Assembly: GCA_004297165.1 (NCBI GenBank)
Contig: SCUJ01000008.1
Coordinates: 1-64,000, forward strand
From: Gammaproteobacteria bacterium
GTDB taxonomy: Bacteria; Pseudomonadota; Gammaproteobacteria; Eutrophobiales; Eutrophobiaceae
Reading direction: 5' to 3'
DNA: 64,000 nucleotides
Program-made: the position numbers and the translations under genes
Part shown: piece by piece, positions 8,649 through 18,103 of the stretch
How positions within the stretch are numbered: the first letter of the stretch is position 1
Layout of the letters: each line of letters opens with the position of its first letter
Notes under the pieces: generated by a model
Database searches by the model: none
Seen by the model: only the letters and a program-made list of their open reading frames with translations
What the model was told of the DNA's origin: nothing

Positions 8649-9962
8649 ATGTCCGGAAATCCACGCGCAATCGCGGCCAGGATCCTTGCCTCCCTTTTAC
8701 GGGAACATCGGCCGCTGGATCAATTACTGAAAGACAAATCGGTAACCGCTCTGGACCATCGCGATCAAGCCTTCGTCCAGGAACTCTGTTACGGCGTCGC
8801 CCGCTGGTATTTCCGTCTGGAATTCCTCCTGGGAAAATTGCTCAACAAGGCCCCGCGGGAAAAGGATCTTGAGATTAAAACCTTGCTGTTGTGCGGCATG
8901 TACCAGATTGAGTTTCTGCGCACGCCAGCGCATGCCGCCGTATCGGCTTCTGTCGATGCCGTACAGACCTTGGGCAGGGATTGGGCGCGCGGCACCGTAA
9001 ACGCCGTGCTCCGTCGGTATCTGCGGGAACGCGTACCGCTGCAAGAAAAATTGTCCAACGACATCATGACCCATGCCCATCCCGGCTGGTTGCTCGATCT
9101 GCTGCGCGAGGACTGGCCGGACAAATGGGAACAGATCGCCGCCGGAAACAACGAACGCCCGCCGCTGCACCTCCGCGTCAATCGTCTCCGCATCGCACGT
9201 ACGGATTACCTGCGCACACTGGAGGAAATGGGGATCGCGGCGCACTCCATGGCCTGGAATGACTGCGGCATCGCCCTGGCGGCGCCAGTGGATGTCGCTG
9301 CCTTGCCCGGATTTCAAGAGGGACTGGTTTCGGTGCAGGATTGCGGGGCGCAATTTGCCGCGGGACTTCTGGACGCACAACCTGGAGAGCGGGTGCTCGA
9401 TGCCTGCGCGGCGCCTGGGGGCAAGGCCGGTCATATACTTGAAAGCCAGCCCCAACTCCAGGAGCTGATTGCCGTCGAACATAACCCGATGCGCGTCAAA
9501 TTGTTGCGCCAGACTTTGGATCGCCTTGGTCTGAGCGCCACCGTGATCCATGCCGATGTCAGTGATACCGCCGCGTGGTGGGATGGCGAACAATTCGATC
9601 GGATCCTGCTGGACGTCCCGTGCAGCGCGACCGGGGTGATCCGGCGCCATCCCGACATCAAGCTGTCTGGTCGTCTGGAAACGCTGCCCCTCCTGCTGAA
9701 GACACAGCGTCAGATCCTTGGTTCGATCTGGCCTCTACTCAAGCGTAAGGGTAAGCTTGTGTACTCAACCTGTTCCATACTCCGCCGGGAAAACGATGAC
9801 CAAATCGCTGCGCACCTGCAACAGCATCCAGATGCCGCCGTGGTTCCCGTTGATGCCGAGTGGGGCTGCGCGACAGTGCATGGCAGACAGACGTTGCCGG
9901 GTTTTGACGAAATGGATGGTTTCTATTATGCAATCCTGGAAAAACAGAACGCCGGCGCATAG
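8649..9962 (+). CDS. rsmB: 16S rRNA m5C967 methyltransferase RsmB
   Basis: A 437-residue enzyme that methylates C967 of 16S rRNA. An N-terminal NusB-like RNA-binding domain (about residues 5-130) precedes the Rossmann methyltransferase, with LDACAAPGGKAGHIL as SAM motif I. Both cysteines of the family are present: DVPCSATGVIRRHPDI (motif IV nucleophile region) and YSTCSILRRENDDQI. It lies 14 bp after fmt and its 3' end overlaps the next gene by 35 bp. Confidence 0.97.
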   Translation: MSGNPRAIAARILASLLREHRPLDQLLKDKSVTALDHRDQAFVQELCYGVARWYFRLEFLLGKLLNKAPREKDLEIKTLLLCGMYQIEFLRTPAHAAVSASVDAVQTLGRDWARGTVNAVLRRYLRERVPLQEKLSNDIMTHAHPGWLLDLLREDWPDKWEQIAAGNNERPPLHLRVNRLRIARTDYLRTLEEMGIAAHSMAWNDCGIALAAPVDVAALPGFQEGLVSVQDCGAQFAAGLLDAQPGERVLDACAAPGGKAGHILESQPQLQELIAVEHNPMRVKLLRQTLDRLGLSATVIHADVSDTAAWWDGEQFDRILLDVPCSATGVIRRHPDIKLSGRLETLPLLLKTQRQILGSIWPLLKRKGKLVYSTCSILRRENDDQIAAHLQQHPDAAVVPVDAEWGCATVHGRQTLPGFDEMDGFYYAILEKQNAGA

Positions 9963-10521
9963 TCCGGCCGATCTCTCCAATAAGATAATCCGGCTGCTGA
10001 TCCTGTCTTGCCTCCTCTTCACCCATCCGCTTCAGGCGCAAGTCAGGATCAGCGAGGCTGCCAGTCCTCTCGATGGCGATTATTATGTCATCAACGCCGG
10101 CCTGGACATCGAACTGGATGAAACGGCGCTGACCGCTCTGCACGCAGGCGTGCAACTCGAAATCAATGTCGCGATCCGCCTGGAGCGGGTGCGGGGCTGG
10201 CTCTGGGATCCAATCGTCAAGGAAGACAACATTTCGATGCGGCTGGAGCGCCATCCGCTGGTAGGCACGTATCAGATCACGTGGCTCGCAACGGGAGAAA
10301 AGGCTCAATATCAGGGCCTGGAAGAAGCGCTGGCCGCGTTGCGCAGCATCGCTGGTCACCCTCTTATCAACAAGGACATCCTGGATCCGGAGTCCGCTTA
10401 TGTCATCCATATGCTGGCCACGCTCGATGTGGAAACCCCGCCGGCGCCGCTGCGACTGATGACCGCCATCGCAAAAAAATGGGACCAGCGCAGCGACTGG
10501 CGTAGTTGGCCGCTGCGATAA
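9928..10521 (+). CDS. DUF4390 secreted protein
   Basis: I start this gene at the ATG at 9928, inside the rsmB 3' end, because that gives a typical export signal (KIIRLLILSCLLFTHPLQAQ) followed by the DUF4390 domain. The longer open frame upstream is an rsmB shadow. The product is 197 residues, with the domain from VRISEAA to KKWDQRSDW. DUF4390 proteins sit between rsmB and ntrY in many proteobacteria. A role as a periplasmic accessory of NtrY is a contextual inference; no function is established. Confidence 0.85.
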   Translation: MQSWKNRTPAHSPADLSNKIIRLLILSCLLFTHPLQAQVRISEAASPLDGDYYVINAGLDIELDETALTALHAGVQLEINVAIRLERVRGWLWDPIVKEDNISMRLERHPLVGTYQITWLATGEKAQYQGLEEALAALRSIAGHPLINKDILDPESAYVIHMLATLDVETPPAPLRLMTAIAKKWDQRSDWRSWPLR

Positions 10522-10524
10522 TTC

Positions 10525-12732
10525 ATGAAACACAGCGGCAGGTTAATCTTTATCACCGGCAGTGGGTTATTCCTGTTCATGCTGATGTCGCTCGTCATGA
10601 TGAGCGACGCCTTGCAGAATTCGGACCGCTTCAGTGAGCTGTATTCCGGCTTGTTGCTGTTCAACGCCATTGGCCTGTTCGTCCTGATCATCCTGATTGG
10701 CATCAATTTCCGCCGGCTGGCGGGAGAATTGCGGCAGCGCGTCCCCGGTTCCCGCATCCGCCTCCGGATGGTCGTGATCTTTACGGTGCTTTCCGTCACG
10801 CCGGTGCTGATTCTGTATTATTTCTCGCTCGATTTCCTGCAACGCGGCATCGACAGCTGGTTCGACCTGCGGGTGGAACAATCCCTCGACGATTCGCTGG
10901 AGTTGAGCCAGATCGCCTTCGATTTGCGTAAAAAGGATCTCTCTCTCCAGACCACGCAAATCGCCCGGGAGTTCGCCGGCATGAATGACGCCGTAATCCC
11001 CTTCGAGATCGACGATTACCGGTCCAAGAGCGGCGCCGAGGAACTTACATTGATGACGCGGCAGGGATCGATTCTCGCCTCCAGTGTCAGCGACATGTCG
11101 CGCCTGGTCCCGGATCGGCCGAGCGATACGATCCTGTTTCAGGTGCAGCAGGGCAACAATCATATTGGTCTGGACACCGTCAGCGGCGAGGGGCTTTCCG
11201 TCCGCGTGGTGGTCAATCTGCCGGATTCCGGGATCGACAATGAACGCCGCATCCTGCAAGCGCTGTACCCCATCCCGGAGCGGATGAATTTGCTTGCGGA
11301 TCTGGTCCAGACCTCCTACGTGAAGTACAAGGAGCTGACCTACCTCAGGGAGCAACTGAAACGCGGTTTTGCACTGGTCCTCACGCTGGTGCTCCTCTTC
11401 AGCATCTTCTCGATCGTCTGGACCGCATTCTATTCAGCGGGGCGGCTCATGGCGCCGATCCGGGATCTCGCCGCCGGCACCCAGGCGGTGGCCGCAGGCG
11501 ATTACAACACCCAACTGCCCGTCCCCGGTCACGATGAACTCGGGTTCCTCGTGGCCTCGTTCAATGAAATGACCCGCCGGATCAGTCAGGCCCGCGATGA
11601 GGTCAGGACCAGCCAGCAGGCCCTGGAGGCGCAACGGACCTACCTGGAGGCCGTGCTGGTGCGACTCTCTTCCGGCGTGCTGGTGCTGGATGAGCAGCGG
11701 CGCATTCGCACCGCGAATATCAGTTGCCGCCGGATCCTCGGCGTCGAACCCCAATTGCTGATCGGCAGATCGCTCGCCGAGCTGCGGCTCGAATACCGGT
11801 ATCTGGAACAGTTCCTGCAACTTATCGAATCGCGCCTCGAAACCAGGGCCAGCGACTGGCGGGAACAGGTAACCCTCTTCGGCGGCGCGGGCCGTGAGAT
11901 CCTGATGTGCAACGGCACTTCGCTGACATTGTCTGAAGACCAGACTTTTGTGTATGTCGTCGTCTTCGATGACATAACCGCCCTGATTCAGGGCCAGCGC
12001 GACGCGGCCTGGGGCGAGATGGCGCGACGCCTGGCGCATGAAATTAAGAATCCACTGACCCCGATCCAGCTTGCGGCCGAACGACTGCGCCACAAATATC
12101 ATGGCAAACTCGATCTCGATGAATTTGTCATCCTGAATCGCCTGACCAACACCATAATCCAGCAGGTCAAGACCATGAAGGATATGGTCAACGCCTTTCA
12201 GGAGTACGCCAAGCCGCCAGTGATGCGACTGGAAAACGTCAACCTCAACGAGTTGCTGCGGGAGGTTGTGGATCTGTTCAGCAACCTCGACAGCCGGGCG
12301 GAGATCAGCATGCAGCTTGATGACCGTCTGCCGGTAATCCAGGCCGACCCGGGCCGTCTACGGCAGGTCTTCAATAACATTCTGAATAACGCCTTCGACG
12401 CCGGCGCGCCTCTCGGCCGCACCAGCCTTGAGATCACCACCAGTTATGTCGTCGAGACCGGGGTCGATTACATCGAGATACGGATCCTGGACTCGGGCCC
12501 AGGGATCACCGAGGATATCATCGGCGCCATATTCGAACCTTATGTGACCACCAAGAAGAAGGGGACGGGATTGGGTCTGGCAATTGTTAAAAAAATAATC
12601 GAGGAACATGGAGGATTGGTCCTGTTGCGGAATAATCCCGACCGGCCCGGGGCCTGCGCCATTATCCGCTTGCCCGTGACCGGCGAGGCCAGTCATCATT
12701 CAGAACCCAGCTTGAGACGGGAGGCAATATGA
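10525..12732 (+). CDS. ntrY: NtrY-type membrane sensor histidine kinase
   Basis: A 735-residue hybrid of N-terminal membrane helices (residues ~8-30, 42-60, 80-100 and a further helix near 290), a periplasmic or extracytoplasmic segment between, a HAMP linker (APIRDLAAGTQAVAAGDY), a PAS domain (~375-480), a phosphoacceptor helix RRLAHEIKNPLTPIQ and a HATPase domain with NILNNAFDA, DSGPGI and GTGLGLAIV. It phosphorylates the NtrX-like regulator encoded next, whose start overlaps its stop by 4 bp. NtrYX systems respond to nitrogen, redox or envelope cues depending on the species; the signal here is unknown. Confidence 0.93.
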   Translation: MKHSGRLIFITGSGLFLFMLMSLVMMSDALQNSDRFSELYSGLLLFNAIGLFVLIILIGINFRRLAGELRQRVPGSRIRLRMVVIFTVLSVTPVLILYYFSLDFLQRGIDSWFDLRVEQSLDDSLELSQIAFDLRKKDLSLQTTQIAREFAGMNDAVIPFEIDDYRSKSGAEELTLMTRQGSILASSVSDMSRLVPDRPSDTILFQVQQGNNHIGLDTVSGEGLSVRVVVNLPDSGIDNERRILQALYPIPERMNLLADLVQTSYVKYKELTYLREQLKRGFALVLTLVLLFSIFSIVWTAFYSAGRLMAPIRDLAAGTQAVAAGDYNTQLPVPGHDELGFLVASFNEMTRRISQARDEVRTSQQALEAQRTYLEAVLVRLSSGVLVLDEQRRIRTANISCRRILGVEPQLLIGRSLAELRLEYRYLEQFLQLIESRLETRASDWREQVTLFGGAGREILMCNGTSLTLSEDQTFVYVVVFDDITALIQGQRDAAWGEMARRLAHEIKNPLTPIQLAAERLRHKYHGKLDLDEFVILNRLTNTIIQQVKTMKDMVNAFQEYAKPPVMRLENVNLNELLREVVDLFSNLDSRAEISMQLDDRLPVIQADPGRLRQVFNNILNNAFDAGAPLGRTSLEITTSYVVETGVDYIEIRILDSGPGITEDIIGAIFEPYVTTKKKGTGLGLAIVKKIIEEHGGLVLLRNNPDRPGACAIIRLPVTGEASHHSEPSLRREAI

Positions 12733-14084
12733 TCGCAGCAAACATACTGGTCGTGGACGATGAGCCGGACATCTGCTCTTTGGTCAAGGAGATCCTGGAA
12801 GATGAAGGATTCAATGTCACGGTCGCGAAAAATGCCGCGGAGGCGCGGGCCGCCCGTGGCGGGATCAACTTCGATCTGATCCTGTTGGACATCTGGATGC
12901 CGGATACCGACGGCATCAGCCTGCTCAAGGAATGGTCCGAATCCGGGCTAGGCAGCCTGCCTGTGATTATGATGTCGGGACACGGGACGGTGGAAACCGC
13001 CGTGGAGGCCACCCGGCTCGGGGCCTATGACTTTCTCGAAAAACCGCTGTCACTCGCGAAGCTCGTACTGACCGTCAAGCATGCCCTGGAGACGGCAGAT
13101 CTTCAGCAGGAGAATCTCAGACTGCGCCAGTACGGTCCGCATACCGCCGAGATCATCGGCAGGAGCGAGGCCATGCGACAATTGCGGGAACAGATAAAGC
13201 GGGTCGCGAGCCACAACGCCCCGGTGCTGATCATCGGCGAGGCCGGCACCGACAAGGAAGCCGTCGCCAGGGTGCTCCACAATCAGAGTGCTTATTGCGA
13301 TGGGCCGTTTGTCCCGGTAACCATGACGGCGCTCTCGCAGGACGGTCCCGCGATCGAACTCTTCGGCAAGGAGAGCGGTGGGCAAATCGCTCCCGGCTAT
13401 ATCGAGAAGGCCACTGGCGGCACGCTCTTTCTGAAGGATATCACCGGCATGGGCATGGCCACGCAATCGAAGCTCCAGGCGGCCCTGGAAGGCCGCAGTT
13501 TCACCCGCATCGGCGGCGTGGAGCCGGTCACACTCGACGCCCGCGTCGTGGCGGCCACCCCCGCGCCACTCGATGAACGGGTTCGGGAAGGGAGTTTCAG
13601 GAACGATCTGTATTTCCAACTCAATATCGTGCCGATCCTCGTGCCACCCATCCGCGAACACTATGAGGACATCCCGGAGATCCTTGATTACTATGTGAAC
13701 TTCTTCGTCGAATCCGAAGGCCTGCCCTACAAGCGCTTCTCCACCGCCGCGCAAAACCGGCTGCGCATGTACAGCTGGCCGGGCAATGTCCGCGAGATCA
13801 AGAACCTGGTCCAGCGCCTGTTGATCATCGGCGCATCGGACACTATCGATCTGCCGGACGTGGAGAAAAGCCTGGGCGAGCAGCCGGGCAAGGAAAAGGT
13901 GGAGAGTCTCTACAACTTCGATATGCCGCTGCGGGATGCGCGGGACCGCTTCGAAAAGGCCTATCTCGAGCATCAGTTGAAACTCTATAACGGGAGCGTC
14001 AGCAAGATTGCCAAGGTTGCGGGCATGGAACGCACACACCTCTATCGCAAATTGAAATCCCTCAATATCGAATTGAAGAGTTGA
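12729..14084 (+). CDS. ntrX: NtrX-like response regulator with degenerate AAA+ domain
   Basis: A 451-residue regulator: receiver domain (VVDDEPD acid pocket, phosphoacceptor Asp in LLDIWMPD), a sigma-54 AAA+-type domain (~140-370), and a Fis-type helix-turn-helix (NGSVSKIAKVAGMERTHLYR). The AAA+ domain is eroded. Walker A reads GEAGTDKE instead of GESGTGKE. The GAFTGA loop is absent (KESGGQIAPGYIEKA in its place). Walker B reads GGTLFLKDI instead of GGTLFLDEI. NtrX proteins commonly lack GAFTGA, but the Walker changes go further. It probably does not activate sigma-54 and may act as a phosphorylation-dependent DNA-binding factor. Confidence 0.9.
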   Translation: MIAANILVVDDEPDICSLVKEILEDEGFNVTVAKNAAEARAARGGINFDLILLDIWMPDTDGISLLKEWSESGLGSLPVIMMSGHGTVETAVEATRLGAYDFLEKPLSLAKLVLTVKHALETADLQQENLRLRQYGPHTAEIIGRSEAMRQLREQIKRVASHNAPVLIIGEAGTDKEAVARVLHNQSAYCDGPFVPVTMTALSQDGPAIELFGKESGGQIAPGYIEKATGGTLFLKDITGMGMATQSKLQAALEGRSFTRIGGVEPVTLDARVVAATPAPLDERVREGSFRNDLYFQLNIVPILVPPIREHYEDIPEILDYYVNFFVESEGLPYKRFSTAAQNRLRMYSWPGNVREIKNLVQRLLIIGASDTIDLPDVEKSLGEQPGKEKVESLYNFDMPLRDARDRFEKAYLEHQLKLYNGSVSKIAKVAGMERTHLYRKLKSLNIELKS

Positions 14085-14126
14085 CCGACGCGCCATATTC
14101 TGCCCCGTTCCAAATGTCCCGCTGAC

Positions 14127-14702
14127 ATGCACCCGGATGCGGAAAAATGGGACCGTATCTATCTTGACGGCGGATCTTGCAAGGAACAGTCGCCTGCGCG
14201 GGTGCTGGCGGACTTCCAGCATCTGCTGCCGGCCTCGGGACGCGCGCTGGATCTCGCCTGCGGTCGCGGCGCGAACGCCCTGCTGCTTGCTGCGCGCGGA
14301 CTGGAAACCCATGCCTGGGATATCTCCGGCGAGGCCATCCGCCAACTGACTGCCGCCGCCAATGGCGCAATACACTGCGTCCAACGGGATGTGGCTGCCG
14401 AACCGCCTCAACCTGAATCCTTCGATGTGATTGTGGTCACGCGGTTTCTCGATCGTGGACTGATCCCGTACATCATCGCCGCCCTGCGCCCGCGGGGCCT
14501 GGTCTTCTATCAGACCTTCACGCGGGAACGAGTCGATGACAGCGGCCCCGGTAATCCGGACTATCGTCTGGCTGTCAATGAGTTGCTCGCCTTGTTTGTC
14601 GGCCTGCGAATCATGTTATATCGCGAGGAAGGCCGGATCGGGGATCCCGCGCGGGGATTCAGGAACGAGGCCATGCTAATCGCGATGAAGGAACGATCGT
14701 GA
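14127..14702 (+). CDS. Class I SAM-dependent methyltransferase
   Basis: A 191-residue small-molecule-type methyltransferase. SAM motif I is ALDLACGRGANALLLAARG (~residues 37-55), followed by the acidic loop HAWDIS and a motif IV region SFDVIVVTRFLDRGL. It resembles the TehB/tellurite-resistance subfamily in size and motif I, but the substrate cannot be read from sequence. Its stop overlaps the start of the downstream membrane-protein gene by 4 bp, so the two are probably co-translated, and it begins about 40 bp after ntrX. Confidence 0.8.
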   Translation: MHPDAEKWDRIYLDGGSCKEQSPARVLADFQHLLPASGRALDLACGRGANALLLAARGLETHAWDISGEAIRQLTAAANGAIHCVQRDVAAEPPQPESFDVIVVTRFLDRGLIPYIIAALRPRGLVFYQTFTRERVDDSGPGNPDYRLAVNELLALFVGLRIMLYREEGRIGDPARGFRNEAMLIAMKERS

Positions 14703-16531
14703 ACGCCCTCCGGCAACCTGCCGCCGGCCTGCTGCTTGGCCTGCTGCTCGCGATCGCCTTCTACAGCTATATGCCGGGAGCGGCCGGCCCCTTCATAGTC
14801 GATGACATCCCCAATATCCTGGAAAATGACTTCCTGGTACTGCCTGAACTCAGCCTCGAGTCCTTGCGCGAGGCAGCGCTCTCCTCCCCGGCAAGCCGTT
14901 TTCGCCGGCCACTCGCCATGTTGAGTCTCGCTTTGGATTTCACCCTCGCGGGCGGCAAATCCGAACTCGCCGCCAAGACTGTCAATATCCTCCTGCACCT
15001 GATCTGCGGCCTGGGGGTGTATCTTCTTACTGTAAAACTTTTGACCCGATTTCATAACCGGACATTAATTCCCGACATCAACACTCAGATTCGCGGCGCC
15101 GCTCTGCTTGTCGCCGGCATGTTTCTGCTGCACCCGCTCTATGTTTCGACTGTACTGTACGCCATTCAGCGGATGGCGATCCTGAGCAACCTGTTCATCA
15201 TCTACGGTTGCCTTGGTTATATTTATCTGCGCGACCGGACACTAAGACTGGGCGCGGGACTCCCTGGCCTGATCGCATCGGGCGTATTGTTCACGGTGCT
15301 CGGATTTTTCTCCAAGGAAAACGGGGCGTTGCTGCCGGGATTTCTGCTGCTCATCGAACTCTTCTGCTTTAATTTTCGATTTCATCCCGAGGCACACCCT
15401 CGATCCGGGCTCGTCCTCGGCGCATTCCTCGGGATTCCCGTGGTAGTGATCGGCAGTTACCTGCTGTTCATATTTCTACTACATGCCGGAGAACCTCTGG
15501 CCCCTTACGGTTTCACACCCTGGGAACGTCTGCTTACAGAGGCCCGGGTATTATGGTCCTATGCCGGCTGGTTGACCTTTCTCAATCCCTCGCCCATGGG
15601 GATCTACCACGATGATCTCACGGTTTCGACAGGCCTGGCTCAGCCATGGACAACGATGCCCGCGGCCGTGGGATGGTTGATCGTTGTCGTGCTGACGGCC
15701 CGGTTGTCCCTGCGCCGGCATGTCATCGCCTTCGGCCTCCTCTGGTTCCTCTGGGGCCATATCCTCGAATCGACAGTCCTGCCGCTCGCGCCGATGTTCG
15801 AGCATCGCAATTACCAGCCGGGTCTGGGACTGTTCCTGGTCCTCGTGCTCCTGATCCGCCATGCGGGCGTAACCCTGGCGCCCAATCCTTACCTGCGCCA
15901 TGCCCTGTGCCTGTTAATCTTCGTGCTCATGCCGCTCTATACCCTGCAAGCTCGGGTGGCTGACTGGGGCGATCGCAAATCGCTGACGCTCGCCCTGCTC
16001 AGGGACAAACCGTATTCGGCGCAGAGCCTGATCATGGCGGCGAAATTCCTCGCCGAAGGCGGGGATCGCGATAATGCCCTGCTGGCGGCTCGCCAGGCCC
16101 AATTGCTGGATCCTGACGAACCGTCTCATGTGATGGCTGAGGCCTTAATCCACTGTAATGCCAACCGGTCTGCTAGATTCAGCACGGGACTGGAGGATCG
16201 TCTGCGCGGACTGCGCGTGACAGGATTTGTGTCCGTGAATACGCTAAGACAACTGCGCCAGATGATCCCTATATGCCAGTCCTCGCGATCGAACGAGGAT
16301 GTCCTTCTCGCCTTGTATGATCATCTCAGCATACATGCCGATGACCGCCTGGCGATGCTGGGCATGTACGGCAGCGGCACGATTCACATGCAGCAGCGGA
16401 AATACATGGAGGTCGTGCATGACTGGGAGGCGGCCATGGCCCGTCATCCGGATGCGGCGGGACTCAAGCCCGCCCTGGAATGGGCGCGGCGGCAGATTAA
16501 CCAGGGTGAGGATCACCCTGCATCAAGGTAA
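14699..16531 (+). CDS. GT-C-like polytopic membrane protein with C-terminal TPR-like region
   Basis: A 610-residue protein with about ten hydrophobic helices between residues 7 and 425, then a soluble alpha-helical region with repeat-like character (LLAARQAQLLDPDEPSHVMAEA). After the first helix comes the acidic motif FIVDDIPNILEN, reminiscent of the catalytic Asp loop of GT-C glycosyltransferases (TMTC/PMT-like), and later HPLYVSTVLYAIQRMAILSNL. It could transfer a sugar from a polyprenyl donor to exported proteins, perhaps pilins of the nearby MSHA locus, but that is inference. Its 3' end overlaps the convergent pyrD by 9 bp. Confidence 0.7.
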   Translation: MNALRQPAAGLLLGLLLAIAFYSYMPGAAGPFIVDDIPNILENDFLVLPELSLESLREAALSSPASRFRRPLAMLSLALDFTLAGGKSELAAKTVNILLHLICGLGVYLLTVKLLTRFHNRTLIPDINTQIRGAALLVAGMFLLHPLYVSTVLYAIQRMAILSNLFIIYGCLGYIYLRDRTLRLGAGLPGLIASGVLFTVLGFFSKENGALLPGFLLLIELFCFNFRFHPEAHPRSGLVLGAFLGIPVVVIGSYLLFIFLLHAGEPLAPYGFTPWERLLTEARVLWSYAGWLTFLNPSPMGIYHDDLTVSTGLAQPWTTMPAAVGWLIVVVLTARLSLRRHVIAFGLLWFLWGHILESTVLPLAPMFEHRNYQPGLGLFLVLVLLIRHAGVTLAPNPYLRHALCLLIFVLMPLYTLQARVADWGDRKSLTLALLRDKPYSAQSLIMAAKFLAEGGDRDNALLAARQAQLLDPDEPSHVMAEALIHCNANRSARFSTGLEDRLRGLRVTGFVSVNTLRQLRQMIPICQSSRSNEDVLLALYDHLSIHADDRLAMLGMYGSGTIHMQQRKYMEVVHDWEAAMARHPDAAGLKPALEWARRQINQGEDHPASR

Positions 16532-17470
16532 GCGCAGGGTCCCGACCAGTTCTCCGATATTGCCGAGGCCCTGCCCCCGCAGATAATCCGCCACGCCGGC
16601 ATTAATCTTTTTACAGATCATCGGGTCATAAAAGAGCGCTGTGCCGATCCCCACCGCGCTTGCGCCCGCGATGATGAATTCCAGAGCGTCCTCCACGGTG
16701 GTTATGCCGCCCTGACCGATGATCGGGATATTGTGCCGTTTTGCCACCTGATAAACCTGATGAACCTTGAGGAGCGCGATCGGTTTGATGGCCGGGCCGG
16801 ACAAGCCACCCTGGACATTCCCCAACACCGGCTGTCGGTTGCGAATATCCACTGCCATGCCCATGAGGGTGTTGATTGCGGAGAAGGCATCGCAGCCGGC
16901 CTCGATGCAGCGGCGGGCATTCTCCGCGATATCCGTCTGGTTGGGCGAGAGCTTGGCGATCACGGGCTTTCGGGTGGCGCGGCGGCAGGCCGCGATGACC
17001 TCCGCCGACATGCGCGGGTAATTGCCGAAGGCCGCCCCGCCCTCCTTGACGTTGGGACAGGAGATATTGATCTCCATGGCGGCAACCGGTGAGTCATCAA
17101 AGATGCGGGTGACCTCGGCGTATTCCTCCACCGTCGAACCGCAGACATTGGCAATGAAGCGCGTCTCGCTGAAATCGAGGGCCGGCAGGTATTTCTCCAC
17201 GACCGCGCGGACCCCTGGGTTCTGCAGGCCGATCGAATTCAGCATTCCCCCCGGGGTTTCATAGACGCGGTGCGGGGGGTTGCCGAGGCGCGGTTCGAGG
17301 GTTGTGCCCTTGAGGCAGATGGCGCCCGCATCCCGGTTGGAAAACCCCTGAATGCGGGTATATTCCTCGCCGAAGCCGACGCACCCGGAGAGCAGCACGA
17401 TGGGAGAGGTGATATGGAGGCCGCAGAACTCCTGTTCCAGCAGGGCTGCATTCTCGCTCTGATCTTGCAT
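16523..17470 (-). CDS. pyrD: Dihydroorotate dehydrogenase, class 1B-like catalytic subunit
   Basis: A 315-residue FMN TIM-barrel enzyme oxidising dihydroorotate to orotate in pyrimidine synthesis. The active-site loop contains Cys (EINISCPNVKEGG), the class 1 signature; class 2 membrane enzymes have Ser. The GGLSGPAIKPIAL and IIGQGGITTVEDALEFI motifs match the NAD-dependent class 1B catalytic subunit. No N-terminal membrane helix is present. The partner electron-transfer subunit PyrK is not in this window. Most gammaproteobacteria use the class 2 quinone-linked enzyme, so this is noteworthy. Confidence 0.88.
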   Translation of the reverse strand: MQDQSENAALLEQEFCGLHITSPIVLLSGCVGFGEEYTRIQGFSNRDAGAICLKGTTLEPRLGNPPHRVYETPGGMLNSIGLQNPGVRAVVEKYLPALDFSETRFIANVCGSTVEEYAEVTRIFDDSPVAAMEINISCPNVKEGGAAFGNYPRMSAEVIAACRRATRKPVIAKLSPNQTDIAENARRCIEAGCDAFSAINTLMGMAVDIRNRQPVLGNVQGGLSGPAIKPIALLKVHQVYQVAKRHNIPIIGQGGITTVEDALEFIIAGASAVGIGTALFYDPMICKKINAGVADYLRGQGLGNIGELVGTLRLP

Positions 17471-17507
17471 GGCTTGTAATTCCGGATCCGGGGGCTAGAC
17501 TGGCGGG

Positions 17508-18005
17508 ATGTTTCACTTGGCCCTCTACGAACCCGAGATCCCGCCCAACACGGGCAACATTATACGCCTCTGCGCCAACACCGGCACCCGCCTGCATCTG
17601 ATTCATCCCCTGGGATTTCGTCTGGAGGATCGGCAGTTGCGCCGCGCCGGTCTCGATTACCACGAATATGCCGCCATCTGCGAGCATGCCTCCTTCGCGC
17701 AATTCCTGGATGAACATCGAGGCGGCAGGCTCTTTGCCGTCAGCACCAGGGGCCGCAGCCGTTACGACGAGACGCGCTACCTGCCAGGCGACATCTTCCT
17801 CTTTGGACCGGAGTCCCGCGGTCTGCCCGAGGACGTACTCGCTGCGCTGCCCTCGGAACGGACCTTGCGCATCCCCATGCAGAGCGGCAGCCGCAGCCTG
17901 AATCTGTCCAACGCGGCCGCGGTGATCATCTATGAGGCCTGGCGGCAGAATGAATTCGAACTCGCGGTGCAGGTAACGGCAAGCCGAATGCCGGACACGC
18001 GGTAA
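17508..18005 (+). CDS. trmL: tRNA (cytidine(34)-2'-O)-methyltransferase TrmL
   Basis: A 165-residue SPOUT-class methyltransferase that 2'-O-methylates the wobble base of tRNA-Leu isoacceptors. It has the family start FHLALYEPEIPPNTGNIIRL, the GPESRGLPEDVL knot loop and the C-terminal IPMQSGSRSLNLSNAAAV motif that forms the SAM-binding trefoil knot. It is divergent from pyrD across 37 bp and convergent with the MSHA locus, so it is probably a single-gene transcript. Confidence 0.95.
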   Translation: MFHLALYEPEIPPNTGNIIRLCANTGTRLHLIHPLGFRLEDRQLRRAGLDYHEYAAICEHASFAQFLDEHRGGRLFAVSTRGRSRYDETRYLPGDIFLFGPESRGLPEDVLAALPSERTLRIPMQSGSRSLNLSNAAAVIIYEAWRQNEFELAVQVTASRMPDTR

Positions 18006-18103
18006 ATGCATCCATGCAGGCTCGGGCGCCGCTCCAACGCGGCGCGCTGCCCGTCACTTCGGCCTGCTCGCTCCCTGCCTGAGATCATTCCCAAAAATTA
18101 ATA

